From positions 43,067-107,066 of the forward strand of contig JACQFI010000060.1 in NCBI GenBank assembly GCA_016200135.1: a stretch of 64,000 bases of DNA, given 5' to 3'. This document shows positions 27,303 through 36,282 of this stretch, piece after piece; positions within the stretch are counted from its first letter, which is position 1, and every line of letters starts with the position of its first letter. Both the position numbers and the translations under genes were made by a program. This DNA is from Planctomycetota bacterium. Its GTDB lineage: Bacteria; Planctomycetota; SZUA-567; H5-PLA8. The notes under the pieces are model-generated. The model made no database searches and had not been told where the DNA came from. It worked only from the letters and a program-made list of their open reading frames with translations.

Positions 27303-28703
27303 TTAGTCCGGCAGCTTACCCACCATCTTCTCCGGAATCACCCACTTGTCGAAGTCCTCGGACTTCACCAGGCCCAGGTCCTGCGCGGCCTGCTTGAGCG
27401 TGAGCCCTTTTTTATGGGCATGCTTGGCGATCTTGGCCGCGTTGTCGTAGCCGATGTGCGGGTTCAGCGCCGTCACGAGCATCAGCGACTCGTTGAGGTT
27501 CTTGGCGATGCGATCCATGCACGGCTCGATGCCCGCGACGCAGTTCGCGCGGAAGCTCTCGCTGCCGTCGCCGAGCAGGCGCACGCTCATGAGGAAATTC
27601 TGAATGATCAGCGGCTTGTAGACGTTGAGCTCGAAGTTGCCGCTCAGGCCGCCGATGTTGATCGCGACGTCGTTGCCCATTACCTGGGCGCAGGCCATGG
27701 TGAGGCTCTCGCACTGGGTCGGATTCACCTTACCGGGCATGATCGAACTGCCGGGCTCGTTCTCGGGGATGGCGATCTCGCCGATGCCGCAGCGCGGGCC
27801 GCTGGAGAGCCAGCGCGTGTCGTTGGCGATCTTGGTCAGGCTCGCGGCGAGCGTCTTGAGCGCGCCGTGGGCGAAGACGAAGGCGTCCTTCGTCGCCAGC
27901 GACTCGAACTTGTTGGGCGCGGTGACGAAGGGCAGGCCGGTCAGTTCGCTGAGCTTCTTGGCCACGCGCACGGCGTACTCGGGATGCGCGTTCAACCCCG
28001 TACCGACGGCCGTTCCGCCGAGGGCCAGTTCGCAGAGGTGCGGCAGCGCTTGGTCCACGTGCGCGAGGCCATGGTCGAGCATCGAGACGTAGCCGCTGAA
28101 CTCCTGGCCCAGCGTGAGCGGCGTTGCGTCCTGCAGATGCGTGCGGCCGATCTTGACGATCTTCATGAACGCCTTGGACTTCTCCGCCCAGGCGTCGCGC
28201 AGGCGTTTCACGTTCGGGAGCAGGCGTTCGTGGACGGCCTGCACGGCGGCCACGTGCATGGCCGTGGGGAAGACGTCGTTGCTCGACTGGCCCTTGTTCA
28301 CGTGGTCGTTGGGATGGACGAGCCGTTCCTCGCCGCGCACCCCGCCGAGGATCTCGCTGGCGCGGTTGGCGATGACCTCGTTGAGGTTCATGTTGGTCTG
28401 CGTGCCGCTGCCGGTCTGCCAGACGGCCAGGGGGAACTCGCCGTCGTGCTTCCCGGCGAGGATCTCGTCGGCCGCCGCGACGATGCCGTTGCCGATCTTG
28501 GGGTCGAGCGCTTTCAGGTCCATGTTGACGAGCGCCGCGGCTTTTTTGACCAGTGCGAGCGCGTAGACCGCCGCCCTGGGCATCTTCTCGTCGCTGATCT
28601 TGAAGTTCTCGAGCGAGCGCTGCGTCTGCGCGCCCCAGAGCTTGTCGATGGGGACCTGCATCTCGCCCATGGTGTCTTTTTCGATGCGGAATCCACTGCT
28701 CAT
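27303..28703 (-). CDS. fumC: fumarate hydratase, class II
   Basis: 466 residues, the same size as E. coli FumC (467). The superfamily signature [13 protein letters not shown] is intact, as are the substrate-site segments GSGTQTNMN and the histidine of the [11 protein letters not shown] segment. It reversibly hydrates fumarate to malate in the TCA cycle, as a cytoplasmic tetramer, without an iron-sulfur cluster. ATG 28703 follows CAGGAG; the open frame further upstream is not coding. It is followed by the L7/L12-like membrane gene 88 bases on. A large AT-rich palindrome lies upstream. Confidence 0.96.
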   Translation of the reverse strand: MSSGFRIEKDTMGEMQVPIDKLWGAQTQRSLENFKISDEKMPRAAVYALALVKKAAALVNMDLKALDPKIGNGIVAAADEILAGKHDGEFPLAVWQTGSGTQTNMNLNEVIANRASEILGGVRGEERLVHPNDHVNKGQSSNDVFPTAMHVAAVQAVHERLLPNVKRLRDAWAEKSKAFMKIVKIGRTHLQDATPLTLGQEFSGYVSMLDHGLAHVDQALPHLCELALGGTAVGTGLNAHPEYAVRVAKKLSELTGLPFVTAPNKFESLATKDAFVFAHGALKTLAASLTKIANDTRWLSSGPRCGIGEIAIPENEPGSSIMPGKVNPTQCESLTMACAQVMGNDVAINIGGLSGNFELNVYKPLIIQNFLMSVRLLGDGSESFRANCVAGIEPCMDRIAKNLNESLMLVTALNPHIGYDNAAKIAKHAHKKGLTLKQAAQDLGLVKSEDFDKWVIPEKMVGKLPD

Positions 28704-28787
28704 GTTTTCTCCTGCCGGCCGGTTGTGCGGGTAAAGATTATGGTAAGGCCGACCGGGAGGCAGCGTCAAACGCAGCGCCAGCAGAAC

Positions 28788-28925
28788 AAAACAGCAAACG
28801 GCAAGAACCAAATTCCAAACAAACTGAAAACGAAAAAAGCAAAACGGAAACTCCGGATCACTCGCGTGGCCGGAGTTTTGAAATTGGCTGTTTGTCGTTC
28901 GTTTGAGATTTGGTTCTTGCTGTTT
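28788..28925. repeat. nested AT-rich imperfect palindrome between genes
   Basis: The left arm (28788-28820) and right arm (28901-28925) are inverted copies sharing the 12-mer CAAGAACCAAAT, AAACAG and CAAAC. Inside lies a second perfect stem, AAACTCCGG (28848-28856) with CCGGAGTTT (28870-28878). The sequence is far richer in A and T than its surroundings and encodes nothing. It resembles a MITE-like or intergenic palindromic repeat. It separates the minus-strand thioredoxin-fold gene from fumC. Confidence 0.65.
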
Positions 28926-28942
28926 CCACCTTATAGGTGGCG

Positions 28943-29677
28943 TTATTTCTTGATCGCCGTCGAGAGCATGGGCGTGAGGGCCGCGGCCAGCGGGGGCGTG
29001 GCGGGCGCAACGGCGGCGTTGGCGGAAGCCATGGCGCGAACCACGTTCATTACGCGCTTGGCGGATTCCGCGTCGGCCTCCGAATCGTCGGCTTCGTGAT
29101 GCACGATCCGGCCCTTGGCGTCCACGACCAGGATCACGGTCTCGTTCGCAGAGACGCCGAACTTGCGCCGCACGTCGCCGGTCTCATCCACCAGCACCAC
29201 CACGCCGGCAGTGGGGTCGTACTTCTCTTTCATGATCGAACGGGCCTTCTCTTTAAACGTCTCCTGCTGGCTCATGTCCTGGAGCAGCACGCAGGCGGGC
29301 GTGTGCTCTTTGGGCCAGGCTTCCTTCTTGAGGTAGCGCTGCCAGCGCACCTGCTTTTCGTATTGGCTGAGGTTCGGAACGGTAAGCATGAGCAGCATGC
29401 CGTTCTTCTTGATGAGGTCGTCGCCGCGGAATTCTTTGCCGTGCGGGTCCTTCAAGCTGAAGACGGGCGCGGCGGACTGAAACGCGCCGCTCCCGTTGGC
29501 GCCTGGCAGCGCCTTGGCGGGCGCGACCGAGGCGTTCGATGCGACGGTCGCCTCCTTTGGAACTTCGTTCTTCTGGGCCGCGACCTTCTCCTCCTGCTTG
29601 GCTTGGGCGAGGGCCTCCCGCTGCAGGATTAAGACGCAAAGCAGTAGGGCAGTGAGCATTCCGGTGCTGCGGTCCAT
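28943..29677 (-). CDS. secreted thioredoxin-fold protein lacking catalytic cysteines
   Basis: 244 residues. A signal peptide covers about residues 1-26 ([20 protein letters not shown]). A Pro/Ala linker leads to a peroxiredoxin/TlpA-like fold: [19 protein letters not shown], then [13 protein letters not shown] where the active-site Cys would stand, and later [17 protein letters not shown] and [15 protein letters not shown]. Both the peroxidatic Cys and any CxxC are absent, so redox catalysis is unlikely. ATG 29677 follows AAGGGG. The upstream neighbour on the same strand is a sigma-54 activator gene, and a weak GG-N10-GC element lies in the gap. Confidence 0.72.
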   Translation of the reverse strand: MDRSTGMLTALLLCVLILQREALAQAKQEEKVAAQKNEVPKEATVASNASVAPAKALPGANGSGAFQSAAPVFSLKDPHGKEFRGDDLIKKNGMLLMLTVPNLSQYEKQVRWQRYLKKEAWPKEHTPACVLLQDMSQQETFKEKARSIMKEKYDPTAGVVVLVDETGDVRRKFGVSANETVILVVDAKGRIVHHEADDSEADAESAKRVMNVVRAMASANAAVAPATPPLAAALTPMLSTAIKK

Positions 29678-29841
29678 GATCGACCCCTTCTAATGGTTGC
29701 GCTCCCGACGCGAGGATGCATCAGGCACTTGCTGGGCCAAAACGATATACCTTGCTCAAAATTGTAAGCGCCGACCTATGAGGGGATTAAGCGGCTTGGC
29801 GTACCTCGATTGGGCGCTAAAGGTGGCCGGTATTCGCCCAC

Positions 29842-29860
29842 CTGGCCGATCTTCGGCCAG
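29842..29860 (-). terminator. hairpin directly after the sigma-54 regulator gene
   Basis: CTGGCCGA and TCGGCCAG form a perfect 8-bp stem with a three-base loop, immediately downstream of the regulator stop. A T-run is missing, so it may be a weak terminator or an mRNA-stabilising hairpin. A second, looser stem (AGGTGG with CCACCT, 29821-29843) overlaps it. Confidence 0.4.
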
Positions 29861-31708
29861 CTATGCTTGTTGGAAGGACTGGAGTTTGAGTTTCAGGGTG
29901 CTGCGCGCGAGGCCCAGGATGCGGGCGGCCTCGGACTTGTTGCCCTGCACGCTTTGCAGAACTTGCAGGATATGGCGGCGCTCGACATCGGCCATGGATT
30001 GCGGCGCCAGGGCGATATGGCCGCTGCCGTTCGCGGGCAGGTTGAGTTCGTCGGCGTGGATCTCCTGGCCCGCCGAAAAGATCACGGCCTGCTCGACGAC
30101 CGAGCGCAACTCGCGCACGTTTCCGGGCCACGCGTAGGCCCGCAGCCGATCTTCCGCCGCCAGCGAAAGGGAACGGGTACCCTGGCTCAGAAGATTGGTG
30201 AAGTACCGCGCCAGCGGCACGATGTCCTCGCGGCGCTCGCGTAGCGTGGGGACGGTAAGGGTAACGCTCGCGATGCGGTAGTAGAGGTCCTCGCGGAAGT
30301 CGCGGTTCTTGAAGCCCTCGCGCAGGTCCTTGTTGGTCGCGCAGACGATGCGGGCGTTGAACGGTACGTCGCGGTCGGCGCCCACCGGCCGCACGGACCT
30401 TTCCTGAATGGCTCGCAGCAGCTTGGTCTGGAGGCTGTATTCAAGGTCTCCGATCTCGTCGAGGAAGAGCGTGCCGCCCTCGGCTTCCTGGAACGCGCCC
30501 TTGCGGTCGTGTCCCGCGCCGGTAAACGCGCCGCGCGTATGCCCGAACATCTCCGACTCGAAAAGCGTCGCCGGGATCGCGGCGCAGTTGCAGGCCACGA
30601 AGCGCCCGCGCGCGCTGGGCGAGAGTTCATGCAGCATGCGCGCGATGCACTCTTTCCCCGTGCCGCTCTCGCCCTGGAGCAGCACCGCCGCGTCGCAGCC
30701 CGCGGCGCGCTTGACGCGTTCGAGCAGCAGCACCATCGCGGGCGACTCCGCGACCATCTGCATGGAAGACCGCGTGCTCTGCTTCAGACGTACGACTTCG
30801 GCCTCCAGCCTGCGCCGCATGGCCAAGTTCTCGTCGAGCAGGCTGTAGATCTGCCCGGCCCAGATGAGCAGTTCGCCGTCCTGGGTGCTGAACTCCGAGG
30901 CGCGGTCCTGGTTGTCCACGTACAGCAGCGCGACGAGCTGCTGCGCCGTGTCGTAGACGGGCGTGCAGGCCACCGCGCGAATGTGGTTGCGCAGGATGCT
31001 CTCCTGCCGTCCCAGCCCGGTGATGCTCGTGGCCGTGTCCCCGATTAGCACCGCCTTGCGTTCGTCGATGATCTGCTTGAGGACCGTGGTGGAAATGAGC
31101 AGGCGGGCGTCGGCCTCCGCGGGCATGCCGCGCGAAGCGAGCACTTCGATGTGTTCGGGATCGTGGATGCGCGCAAGCAGCGCGCGCGAGGCATTCAGGC
31201 GCTGGCAGGCCATCTCGAGCACCGCCGAAGCGAGAGCTTGGCGGTCCTGGGCGCGGGCGAGCAGCGAGATGAGCTGGCCCATCAGGCGCATGGGCGCAGT
31301 CTGCGCTGTCGCCGGCGAGACCACCGGCACGGCCGGCGCCGTGGCCGGCGGCGCCAGGTCGGCTGTTTTCGGGAAGGCGCAGGCCAGCACGGTCGGCGCG
31401 TCGATCAGGTCCATGCCATCCAGGCGTGCAACCAGCGTGAAGGTCGATGCGCCGATGGTGAAAGAGGTGCCGCTGGCGAGTTCCGCCGTCTCGACCGCGC
31501 GCCCGTCGATCTCGATGGGCTTCTGGCCGCGGGTACGCCGGATGACCAGCCGCCCGCTCGCGCGGACGATCTCCGCGTGCTGTCCGGAGACGCGCTTATC
31601 CGCGACGCGAATCTCGCAGGATTCGTCGCGCCCCAGACGCCAGCTCGATCCCTGTGTGAGCGGGATCGACCATTGCCGGCCTTCGCTGTCGATACGTAGC
31701 TCGACCAT
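29861..31708 (-). CDS. FHA-GAF sigma-54-dependent transcriptional activator
   Basis: 615 residues from ATG 31708. Residues 1-95 are an FHA domain (WRLGRDESCEIRVADKRVSGQHAEI), which binds phosphothreonine. About 145-300 is a GAF sensor. The AAA+ domain spans about 325-555, with Walker A GESGTGKE (346-353), the sigma-54-contacting GAFTGA loop (393-398) and the Walker B segment GGTLFLDEI. A Fis-type helix-turn-helix ends the protein (NKSEAARILGLARSTLKLK). It should activate sigma-54 promoters in response to phosphorylated partners, perhaps one of the two kinases encoded nearby. No ribosome site is visible; an in-frame GTG (31741) would add a Cys-rich stub. Confidence 0.93.
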   Translation of the reverse strand: MVELRIDSEGRQWSIPLTQGSSWRLGRDESCEIRVADKRVSGQHAEIVRASGRLVIRRTRGQKPIEIDGRAVETAELASGTSFTIGASTFTLVARLDGMDLIDAPTVLACAFPKTADLAPPATAPAVPVVSPATAQTAPMRLMGQLISLLARAQDRQALASAVLEMACQRLNASRALLARIHDPEHIEVLASRGMPAEADARLLISTTVLKQIIDERKAVLIGDTATSITGLGRQESILRNHIRAVACTPVYDTAQQLVALLYVDNQDRASEFSTQDGELLIWAGQIYSLLDENLAMRRRLEAEVVRLKQSTRSSMQMVAESPAMVLLLERVKRAAGCDAAVLLQGESGTGKECIARMLHELSPSARGRFVACNCAAIPATLFESEMFGHTRGAFTGAGHDRKGAFQEAEGGTLFLDEIGDLEYSLQTKLLRAIQERSVRPVGADRDVPFNARIVCATNKDLREGFKNRDFREDLYYRIASVTLTVPTLRERREDIVPLARYFTNLLSQGTRSLSLAAEDRLRAYAWPGNVRELRSVVEQAVIFSAGQEIHADELNLPANGSGHIALAPQSMADVERRHILQVLQSVQGNKSEAARILGLARSTLKLKLQSFQQA

Positions 31709-31828
31709 ACAACAACAATCTATCCCGCAAATCGGGCACAAGCTACGCGGCGGGGGCGATGTGGATGCAAAAGTCTTAAATGCTTATGCGCTAGTCGGAT
31801 TGCACAGGCGCAATTCTGCCCGACGGAC

Positions 31829-32350
31829 TTACTGTCCCACCAGTTTGAGTATTGCCGCCATAAAAGCTGGGAGGTCTTTGGGTACCTGGGCCGTAACCAT
31901 CTTGCCGTCCACGACGCAGGGCTCGTCGAGCCACGTCGCGCCGGCGTTCTCGAGGTCGTCCTTGATCGCGTTCACGCTGGTGACGCGGCGGCCTTTCACG
32001 ATCTTGGCGCTGATCGGCACCCAGCCGCCGTGGCAGATGAAGCCCACCACCGCGCCCGCGTTCCAGCAAGCGGCTACGAGGCGATTGCACTCCGGATAGC
32101 GCCGCAGCTTGTCCGGCGCGAAACCGCCGGGAACGATCAGCACTTTGACCGACTGCGGATCGATCTCGCTGAACGTGCAGTCGGCCTTGACCGGGTAGCC
32201 TTCTTTGCTGGTATAGGTCTCGCTGGCCTTTGGAGCCGCGACTTTGACCTCGAAGCCGGCCTCCAGCAGCCGCAGCCGCGGATAGTGCAGCTCCAGGTTC
32301 TCGTAGCTGTTCTCGGCGAGCACGACGGCGAGAGGTTTTGAGGCGGCCAT
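31829..32350 (-). CDS. DJ-1/PfpI family protein
   Basis: 173 residues, usual for the family. The nucleophile elbow is GFICHGGW with C106, and the upstream strand LIVPGGFAPDKLR is also typical. The family includes proteases (PfpI), glyoxalase-III-like deglycases and stress chaperones. The Cys-His pair supports catalysis, but the reaction cannot be told from sequence. ATG 32350 follows AAGGAG. It is separated from the upstream kinase gene by a palindromic repeat. Confidence 0.88.
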   Translation of the reverse strand: MAASKPLAVVLAENSYENLELHYPRLRLLEAGFEVKVAAPKASETYTSKEGYPVKADCTFSEIDPQSVKVLIVPGGFAPDKLRRYPECNRLVAACWNAGAVVGFICHGGWVPISAKIVKGRRVTSVNAIKDDLENAGATWLDEPCVVDGKMVTAQVPKDLPAFMAAILKLVGQ

Positions 32351-32435
32351 GGGACGCTCCTTGTTTCAGTTACTCTCTAAGGCTGCGATCGTGTCATGAA
32401 TTCCACCCTTAAGTTAGAGTGGATACAGGGGGTAA

Positions 32436-32497
32436 CACTATTGCTGCCGAAACCTCCCCCTTACCCCTCCTTACTTAAGGAGGGGATATTAATAGTG
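32436..32497. repeat. nested palindrome with CCCCTCCTTA/TAAGGAGGGG core
   Basis: The outer arms are CACTATT (32436-32442) and AATAGTG (32491-32497). The inner perfect inverted repeat is CCCCTCCTTA (32464-32473) with TAAGGAGGGG (32476-32485). It lies between the minus-strand kinase stop and the PfpI gene. The core resembles short repeats seen scattered in many metagenomic genomes; here there is one copy. It may end kinase transcription, but no T-run follows directly. Confidence 0.5.
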
Positions 32498-32514
32498 CGG
32501 CTCTGCTTCCTCAC

Positions 32515-34686
32515 CTACTGCATGCCGCGATCCAAGCGTTCGAGACAGCGCGTCAAAGCGGCGAGCAGTTCGTCCGCGCTCTGATAGCGGTCTTCGTAGT
32601 TCTTCTCGAGGCACTTGTCGAGCAACTCCGCGGTGGCAACGCTGATCTCGGGGCGCTTGTTGCGGATGGGTTCGTGGGGCTTCTCGACGGTTTTGGTCAT
32701 GACGCCGAATGGGGAAGTTCCGAGGAACGGCGGCGCGCCGCTGAGGAGATCGTAGAGGGTGGCGCCCATGCTGAAGACGTCGGCGGGTTTGCCGGCCTCT
32801 TTAAAGCTGAGCGCCTGCTCGGGGGACATGTAGCCCACGGTTCCCATGGTGAAACGCGTATCGGTGAGCGAGACGCGGTGGTGCTCGATCCGCGCAAGTC
32901 CCAGGTCGGCCAGCTTGGCGCGCTTCTGGTCGATGGTATCGCTGCCGGGCAAAAACGGTATCAGGATGTTGTCCGGCTTGATGTCGCGGTGGACCACGCT
33001 GCCAGCATGCGCGGCGGCGAGCCCCGTCGTTGCGGCGATGGTCAGCTCCAGTGCCTCGCGCTCGTTCAACGCTCCTTGGCCTTCCGCGACGAGGGCGCGG
33101 GCATATTCGCCCGCGTTCCGGCCGCGCACGTATTCCATGACGAGATAGTAGAGCCCATTGTCCTCGTTCACGTCGTAGACGCCGACGAGATGCGGCGACT
33201 TGACCATCGCGGCCACCTGCGCCTCGCGATAGAATCTTTGCACCCATTCGGGTTCCTGTTCGGCGAGGATGTACGAGAGCACTTTCACGGCGACCTCGGT
33301 CTTCAGCCGCGGATGATACGCCCAGTAGACGGATCCCATTGCGCCCTGGCCGATGCGCGCGAGCAGCGGGATGCCCGCGAGCGCCGGATGGATGCGCTCG
33401 CCGCTGCTAACGCGCGGGGCGGGGGAGAGCACCTTGTCGGCCCGGAGGTCCTGCGCGCGCGCGAGCAACGCGGCGGGCACTTCGACTACCGGAATATTGC
33501 CGTGCGTCTCCGCGGCAGGCGCCGGACTGCGGGGATCCGCGGGCAACTGCCCGGCGAGTTTCTCGTTGAAGGTGGTCGAGAAGCCCGCGGCTTCAAGCTG
33601 CAGGCGGCTCTTGCGCAGGGACCAGAAGCCCCAAAGGGTGGAACTAAGGCCCAGCGCCAGCGCGCACCACCATGCTGCCGTGGTCCAGTTCATGTGGGAT
33701 GCGTTGGCGCCCGAGAGTTCCTGCCAGGGAACGATCAGCACAAAGACCCACTCGACGTTCGCCGAGACGGGGATTGAATCGAAGGACGCGTAATACGCCT
33801 CCGCGCCCTGCGAAATTTTGCGAAACGACGGCGCACCCGCCGTCGCGCGGATCGGACCCTGCTTGAGTTCCAGCACGGCCGCCTTGATCAACGGCCCGGA
33901 GACTTCGCGCGCCTGGGAACGCGCCGTGACGATCTCGGTGCCGTCGCGTTCCAGGAGAAACGCGTAGGCCGAACGCTTGTCCACGACGCCTTCCAGGAAC
34001 CGGGCCAGGTCGTCGAGGAAGAAATCGGCGGTGAAGACGCCGCGCGGCGATGCTTCGCCGCGCTTCTTGTACGCCGCCGCGGCCGTGATCCCGCGCGCGC
34101 CCTCGTGGAACGTGAACGGCCGCGTCCAGAAGACGCCGGGTTGCGCGCACGCGCGCTGATACCAGGTCTGTGCGCGCGGGTCGTACGCTTTGAGCGCGCT
34201 CGCATCGAGTTCCTTCTGCGAGCCGTCCAGGCTCACGAGCCACTCGCGGGGCCGCCCGCCGTCTTCCTTGGGATTGGAACGGTTGATGACGATCGCGCCG
34301 TCAGTAGCGCGCCGCGCGCCGACGAAGCGGCCCGTGGCGTCGTCGCTGTAGCTGAGCCAAGCCAGGTTCTTCTGCGAGCGTAGCCGCGCGGCCAAGCGCG
34401 GGCCGAGCTTCTCCGGATCGTCGACGGGCAGGTCGCCTTGGTCCGCGAGCGCCAGGCACTCCTGCAAGATCGGGCCCGCGGGTTCCAACAGGCTGTGAAC
34501 CTCGTCCGAGGCCGATTTGGAGAGTTCCATGAAGTGGCGCTGGGCGAGTTTCTCAAACGAATCGAAGGAGAGCGCGAATACGGTTCCGATCAGCAGGGTT
34601 GCGCCGAGCAATGCGCAGCCGCTCATGGCCAGGAGGACCGCCCGGCGGTGCCTCTTCAACCGTGCTTTGGTGTCGGGTCGTTCCAT
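32515..34686 (-). CDS. transmembrane Ser/Thr kinase with extracellular Cache-like sensor
   Basis: 723 residues. A membrane segment (16-39) is followed by an outside domain of about 290 residues with the Cache/PDC signature AYDPRAQTWYQ, then a second membrane segment (335-357), a linker and a C-terminal Hanks-type kinase (about 438-715). The kinase shows IGQGAMG, VAVKVL, HRDIKPDN (566-573), DLG (594-596) and MSPEQ. The order sensor-membrane-kinase is that of a histidine kinase or chemoreceptor with a Ser/Thr kinase as output, the reverse of the more usual kinase-membrane-sensor order. Cache domains bind small organic ligands. It may phosphorylate the FHA-containing sigma-54 regulator two genes downstream; that is inference. 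Confidence 0.9.
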   Translation of the reverse strand: MERPDTKARLKRHRRAVLLAMSGCALLGATLLIGTVFALSFDSFEKLAQRHFMELSKSASDEVHSLLEPAGPILQECLALADQGDLPVDDPEKLGPRLAARLRSQKNLAWLSYSDDATGRFVGARRATDGAIVINRSNPKEDGGRPREWLVSLDGSQKELDASALKAYDPRAQTWYQRACAQPGVFWTRPFTFHEGARGITAAAAYKKRGEASPRGVFTADFFLDDLARFLEGVVDKRSAYAFLLERDGTEIVTARSQAREVSGPLIKAAVLELKQGPIRATAGAPSFRKISQGAEAYYASFDSIPVSANVEWVFVLIVPWQELSGANASHMNWTTAAWWCALALGLSSTLWGFWSLRKSRLQLEAAGFSTTFNEKLAGQLPADPRSPAPAAETHGNIPVVEVPAALLARAQDLRADKVLSPAPRVSSGERIHPALAGIPLLARIGQGAMGSVYWAYHPRLKTEVAVKVLSYILAEQEPEWVQRFYREAQVAAMVKSPHLVGVYDVNEDNGLYYLVMEYVRGRNAGEYARALVAEGQGALNEREALELTIAATTGLAAAHAGSVVHRDIKPDNILIPFLPGSDTIDQKRAKLADLGLARIEHHRVSLTDTRFTMGTVGYMSPEQALSFKEAGKPADVFSMGATLYDLLSGAPPFLGTSPFGVMTKTVEKPHEPIRNKRPEISVATAELLDKCLEKNYEDRYQSADELLAALTRCLERLDRGMQ

Positions 34687-34826
34687 GAATAAAGTGAACC
34701 CCGCGCCAAAAGCGCCTGCATTTGAATAGCGGGAATAGTCTAGCGGAAACGCGCGCCCGAAAAAGGCTGCATCCGCTGAACCAACGGTTTAGCGGACGCC
34801 CGCTTTGCGTGCGGCGGCGCCCGGCG

Positions 34827-35198
34827 TTACTTCTGTCCGAGCTCGTCGTACTTGCGGTGCGAGTTGTAGCTCTTCTCGACGGGATATTTGCGTTCGTTGA
34901 CACGGAGTTTATCTTCCACCGCCGAGGAGAGGTCCAGCCCGGTGGATTCGGCGAAGTGCAGCAGGAACAGGAAGACGTCCGCGGCTTCCTCGCGCAGCTT
35001 GGCGCGGCCGGCCTCCGAAGCCACCAGCGCTGCCACCTCGTCCTTGTTTTTCCAGAGGAAGACTTCCTGCAACTCGGCGGCCTCGATGGAGAGCGCCGCA
35101 GCGAGGTTCTTTGGGTCGTGGAACTGGGCCCAGTTGCGCGCGTCACGGAAGGCACGGGCTTTGTCGCGCAGCGCTTGAACGGTGGTGGTGGCGTCCAT
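34827..35198 (-). CDS. MazG-like nucleotide pyrophosphohydrolase
   Basis: 123 residues, matching the short iMazG/RS21-C6 class. The metal site of the all-alpha NTP pyrophosphatases is present as SIEAAELQE and EEAADVFLFLL (the E-x-x-E...E-x-x-D pattern). The family cleaves dNTPs or modified nucleotides to the monophosphate plus pyrophosphate; dCTP-like substrates are common for this length. ATG 35198 follows CCGGAG. The genes around it are not nucleotide genes, apart from pyrG about 2.2 kb away. Confidence 0.87.
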   Translation of the reverse strand: MDATTTVQALRDKARAFRDARNWAQFHDPKNLAAALSIEAAELQEVFLWKNKDEVAALVASEAGRAKLREEAADVFLFLLHFAESTGLDLSSAVEDKLRVNERKYPVEKSYNSHRKYDELGQK

Positions 35199-35258
35199 AG
35201 TGGTCTCCGGAGGCTCGTAAAACGTAGAGCGTGGAGCGTAATGCGAAAAAGAGAAGAC

Positions 35259-35290
35259 AAAAAAGCGCAGGGATTACCCTGCGCTTTTTA
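35259..35290 (-). terminator. strong intrinsic terminator
   Basis: GCGCAGGG and CCCTGCGC form a perfect 8-bp stem with loop ATTA, flanked by A-runs and T-runs. It lies 20 bases past the minus-strand stop of the duplicated-domain protein gene, so it ends that transcript. The flanking A and T tracts would let it work in both directions. Confidence 0.88.
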
Positions 35291-35311
35291 TCGAGTCGAG
35301 AGCGGCCGAAG

Positions 35312-36040
35312 TTACTGCTGCTTCTTGGGCTTCACCAGCGGCACGTCGAAGAACGCGCGGACACGCTTGGCGAACTGCGCCATATCCGTCTCGCGGCTGC
35401 GTTCGGCGTCCTTCAGTTCATCCCAGGCGCGAATCTGCCAGGCCTTGACGAGAATAAAGAGCGCGCCCTGCCGTTCGGCCAGACTCAGCTTATCGTTGTG
35501 TAAGGCGTTGCGCAGAAACTTGTACGCATCCACTTCACCCTGGTCGATGAACCACTGAACTTCGCTGCGCCCGTCGATCGCACCCAGGTTGGTATCCTCA
35601 AAATGCTTGGCGATGGTCTTTAGGAACCCGAAGCCTTGCGTATTATCGAAGTGCGCCTTCACTTCCTTTTCAGGAGGCCGCGCGACGTAGGCCCGCACGC
35701 GCTTGCCGAACTCGGCGAGGTCCGGTTTCTCGGAAGCCTCGGCCTTGGCGAGGAAGCGTTCGGAGAGTTCCGGCCAGCCTTTGCAGAGCACGAAGAGCGC
35801 GGCCATGCGGGTGTGCATCTTGTCCTTATCGTTGTTGAACGCGTCGCGCATGAACTCGCCGCAATCCTTGCCCGCGCCGAGGAACCACTTGAGCTCCGAG
35901 GCGCTCTCGTTGTCCTCGAGCCGAACCTCGTCGAAGTGCCGGATGAAGCTGTTCAGGTACCCGTGCGCTTCGGTCTTGTCGAACGCGCGGGCGCTGAGCG
36001 CGGCCAGCGAGAGCGCGAGGACGGCGATGGTCTTCTTCAT
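35312..36040 (-). CDS. secreted protein made of two copies of an unknown helical domain
   Basis: 242 residues. ATG 36040 follows GGAAGGAG and gives a signal peptide (MKKTIAVLALSLAALSARA); the longer open frame upstream is not coding. The mature protein is a tandem duplication: residues 27-119 and 137-231 align along their length, for example GYLNSFIRHF with GFLKTIAKHF, ELKWFLGAG with EVQWFIDQG, FMRDAFNNDKDK with FLRNALHNDKLS, AALFVLCKGW with GALFILVKAW, and FGKRVRAYV with FAKRVRAFF. The repeat is alpha-helical by composition. I do not recognise the domain. It is the last gene before a strong terminator and is transcribed divergently from a small HTH gene. Confidence 0.75.
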   Translation of the reverse strand: MKKTIAVLALSLAALSARAFDKTEAHGYLNSFIRHFDEVRLEDNESASELKWFLGAGKDCGEFMRDAFNNDKDKMHTRMAALFVLCKGWPELSERFLAKAEASEKPDLAEFGKRVRAYVARPPEKEVKAHFDNTQGFGFLKTIAKHFEDTNLGAIDGRSEVQWFIDQGEVDAYKFLRNALHNDKLSLAERQGALFILVKAWQIRAWDELKDAERSRETDMAQFAKRVRAFFDVPLVKPKKQQ

Positions 36041-36282
36041 GAAGGTGGGCTCCTTCCAGTCCGGTACGCTTAGTCGATTTGAAGTGCGCCCACAGCATAC
36101 CTCAGCCCCCGGCCCTTCTACAAGCGGCGAACTACCCGGAACTCCGCGGCAAAAGCTGCACCTGCGAACTCGTGCAGAGGCCGCACTGGTGCAACATGGT
36201 GGGTTTGTAAAATAGCGGAAAGGCCGCGCCGATTTCGAGCAACACTTCAATACGAGGAAACGTTGTAGATAAGGGAGGGCTT

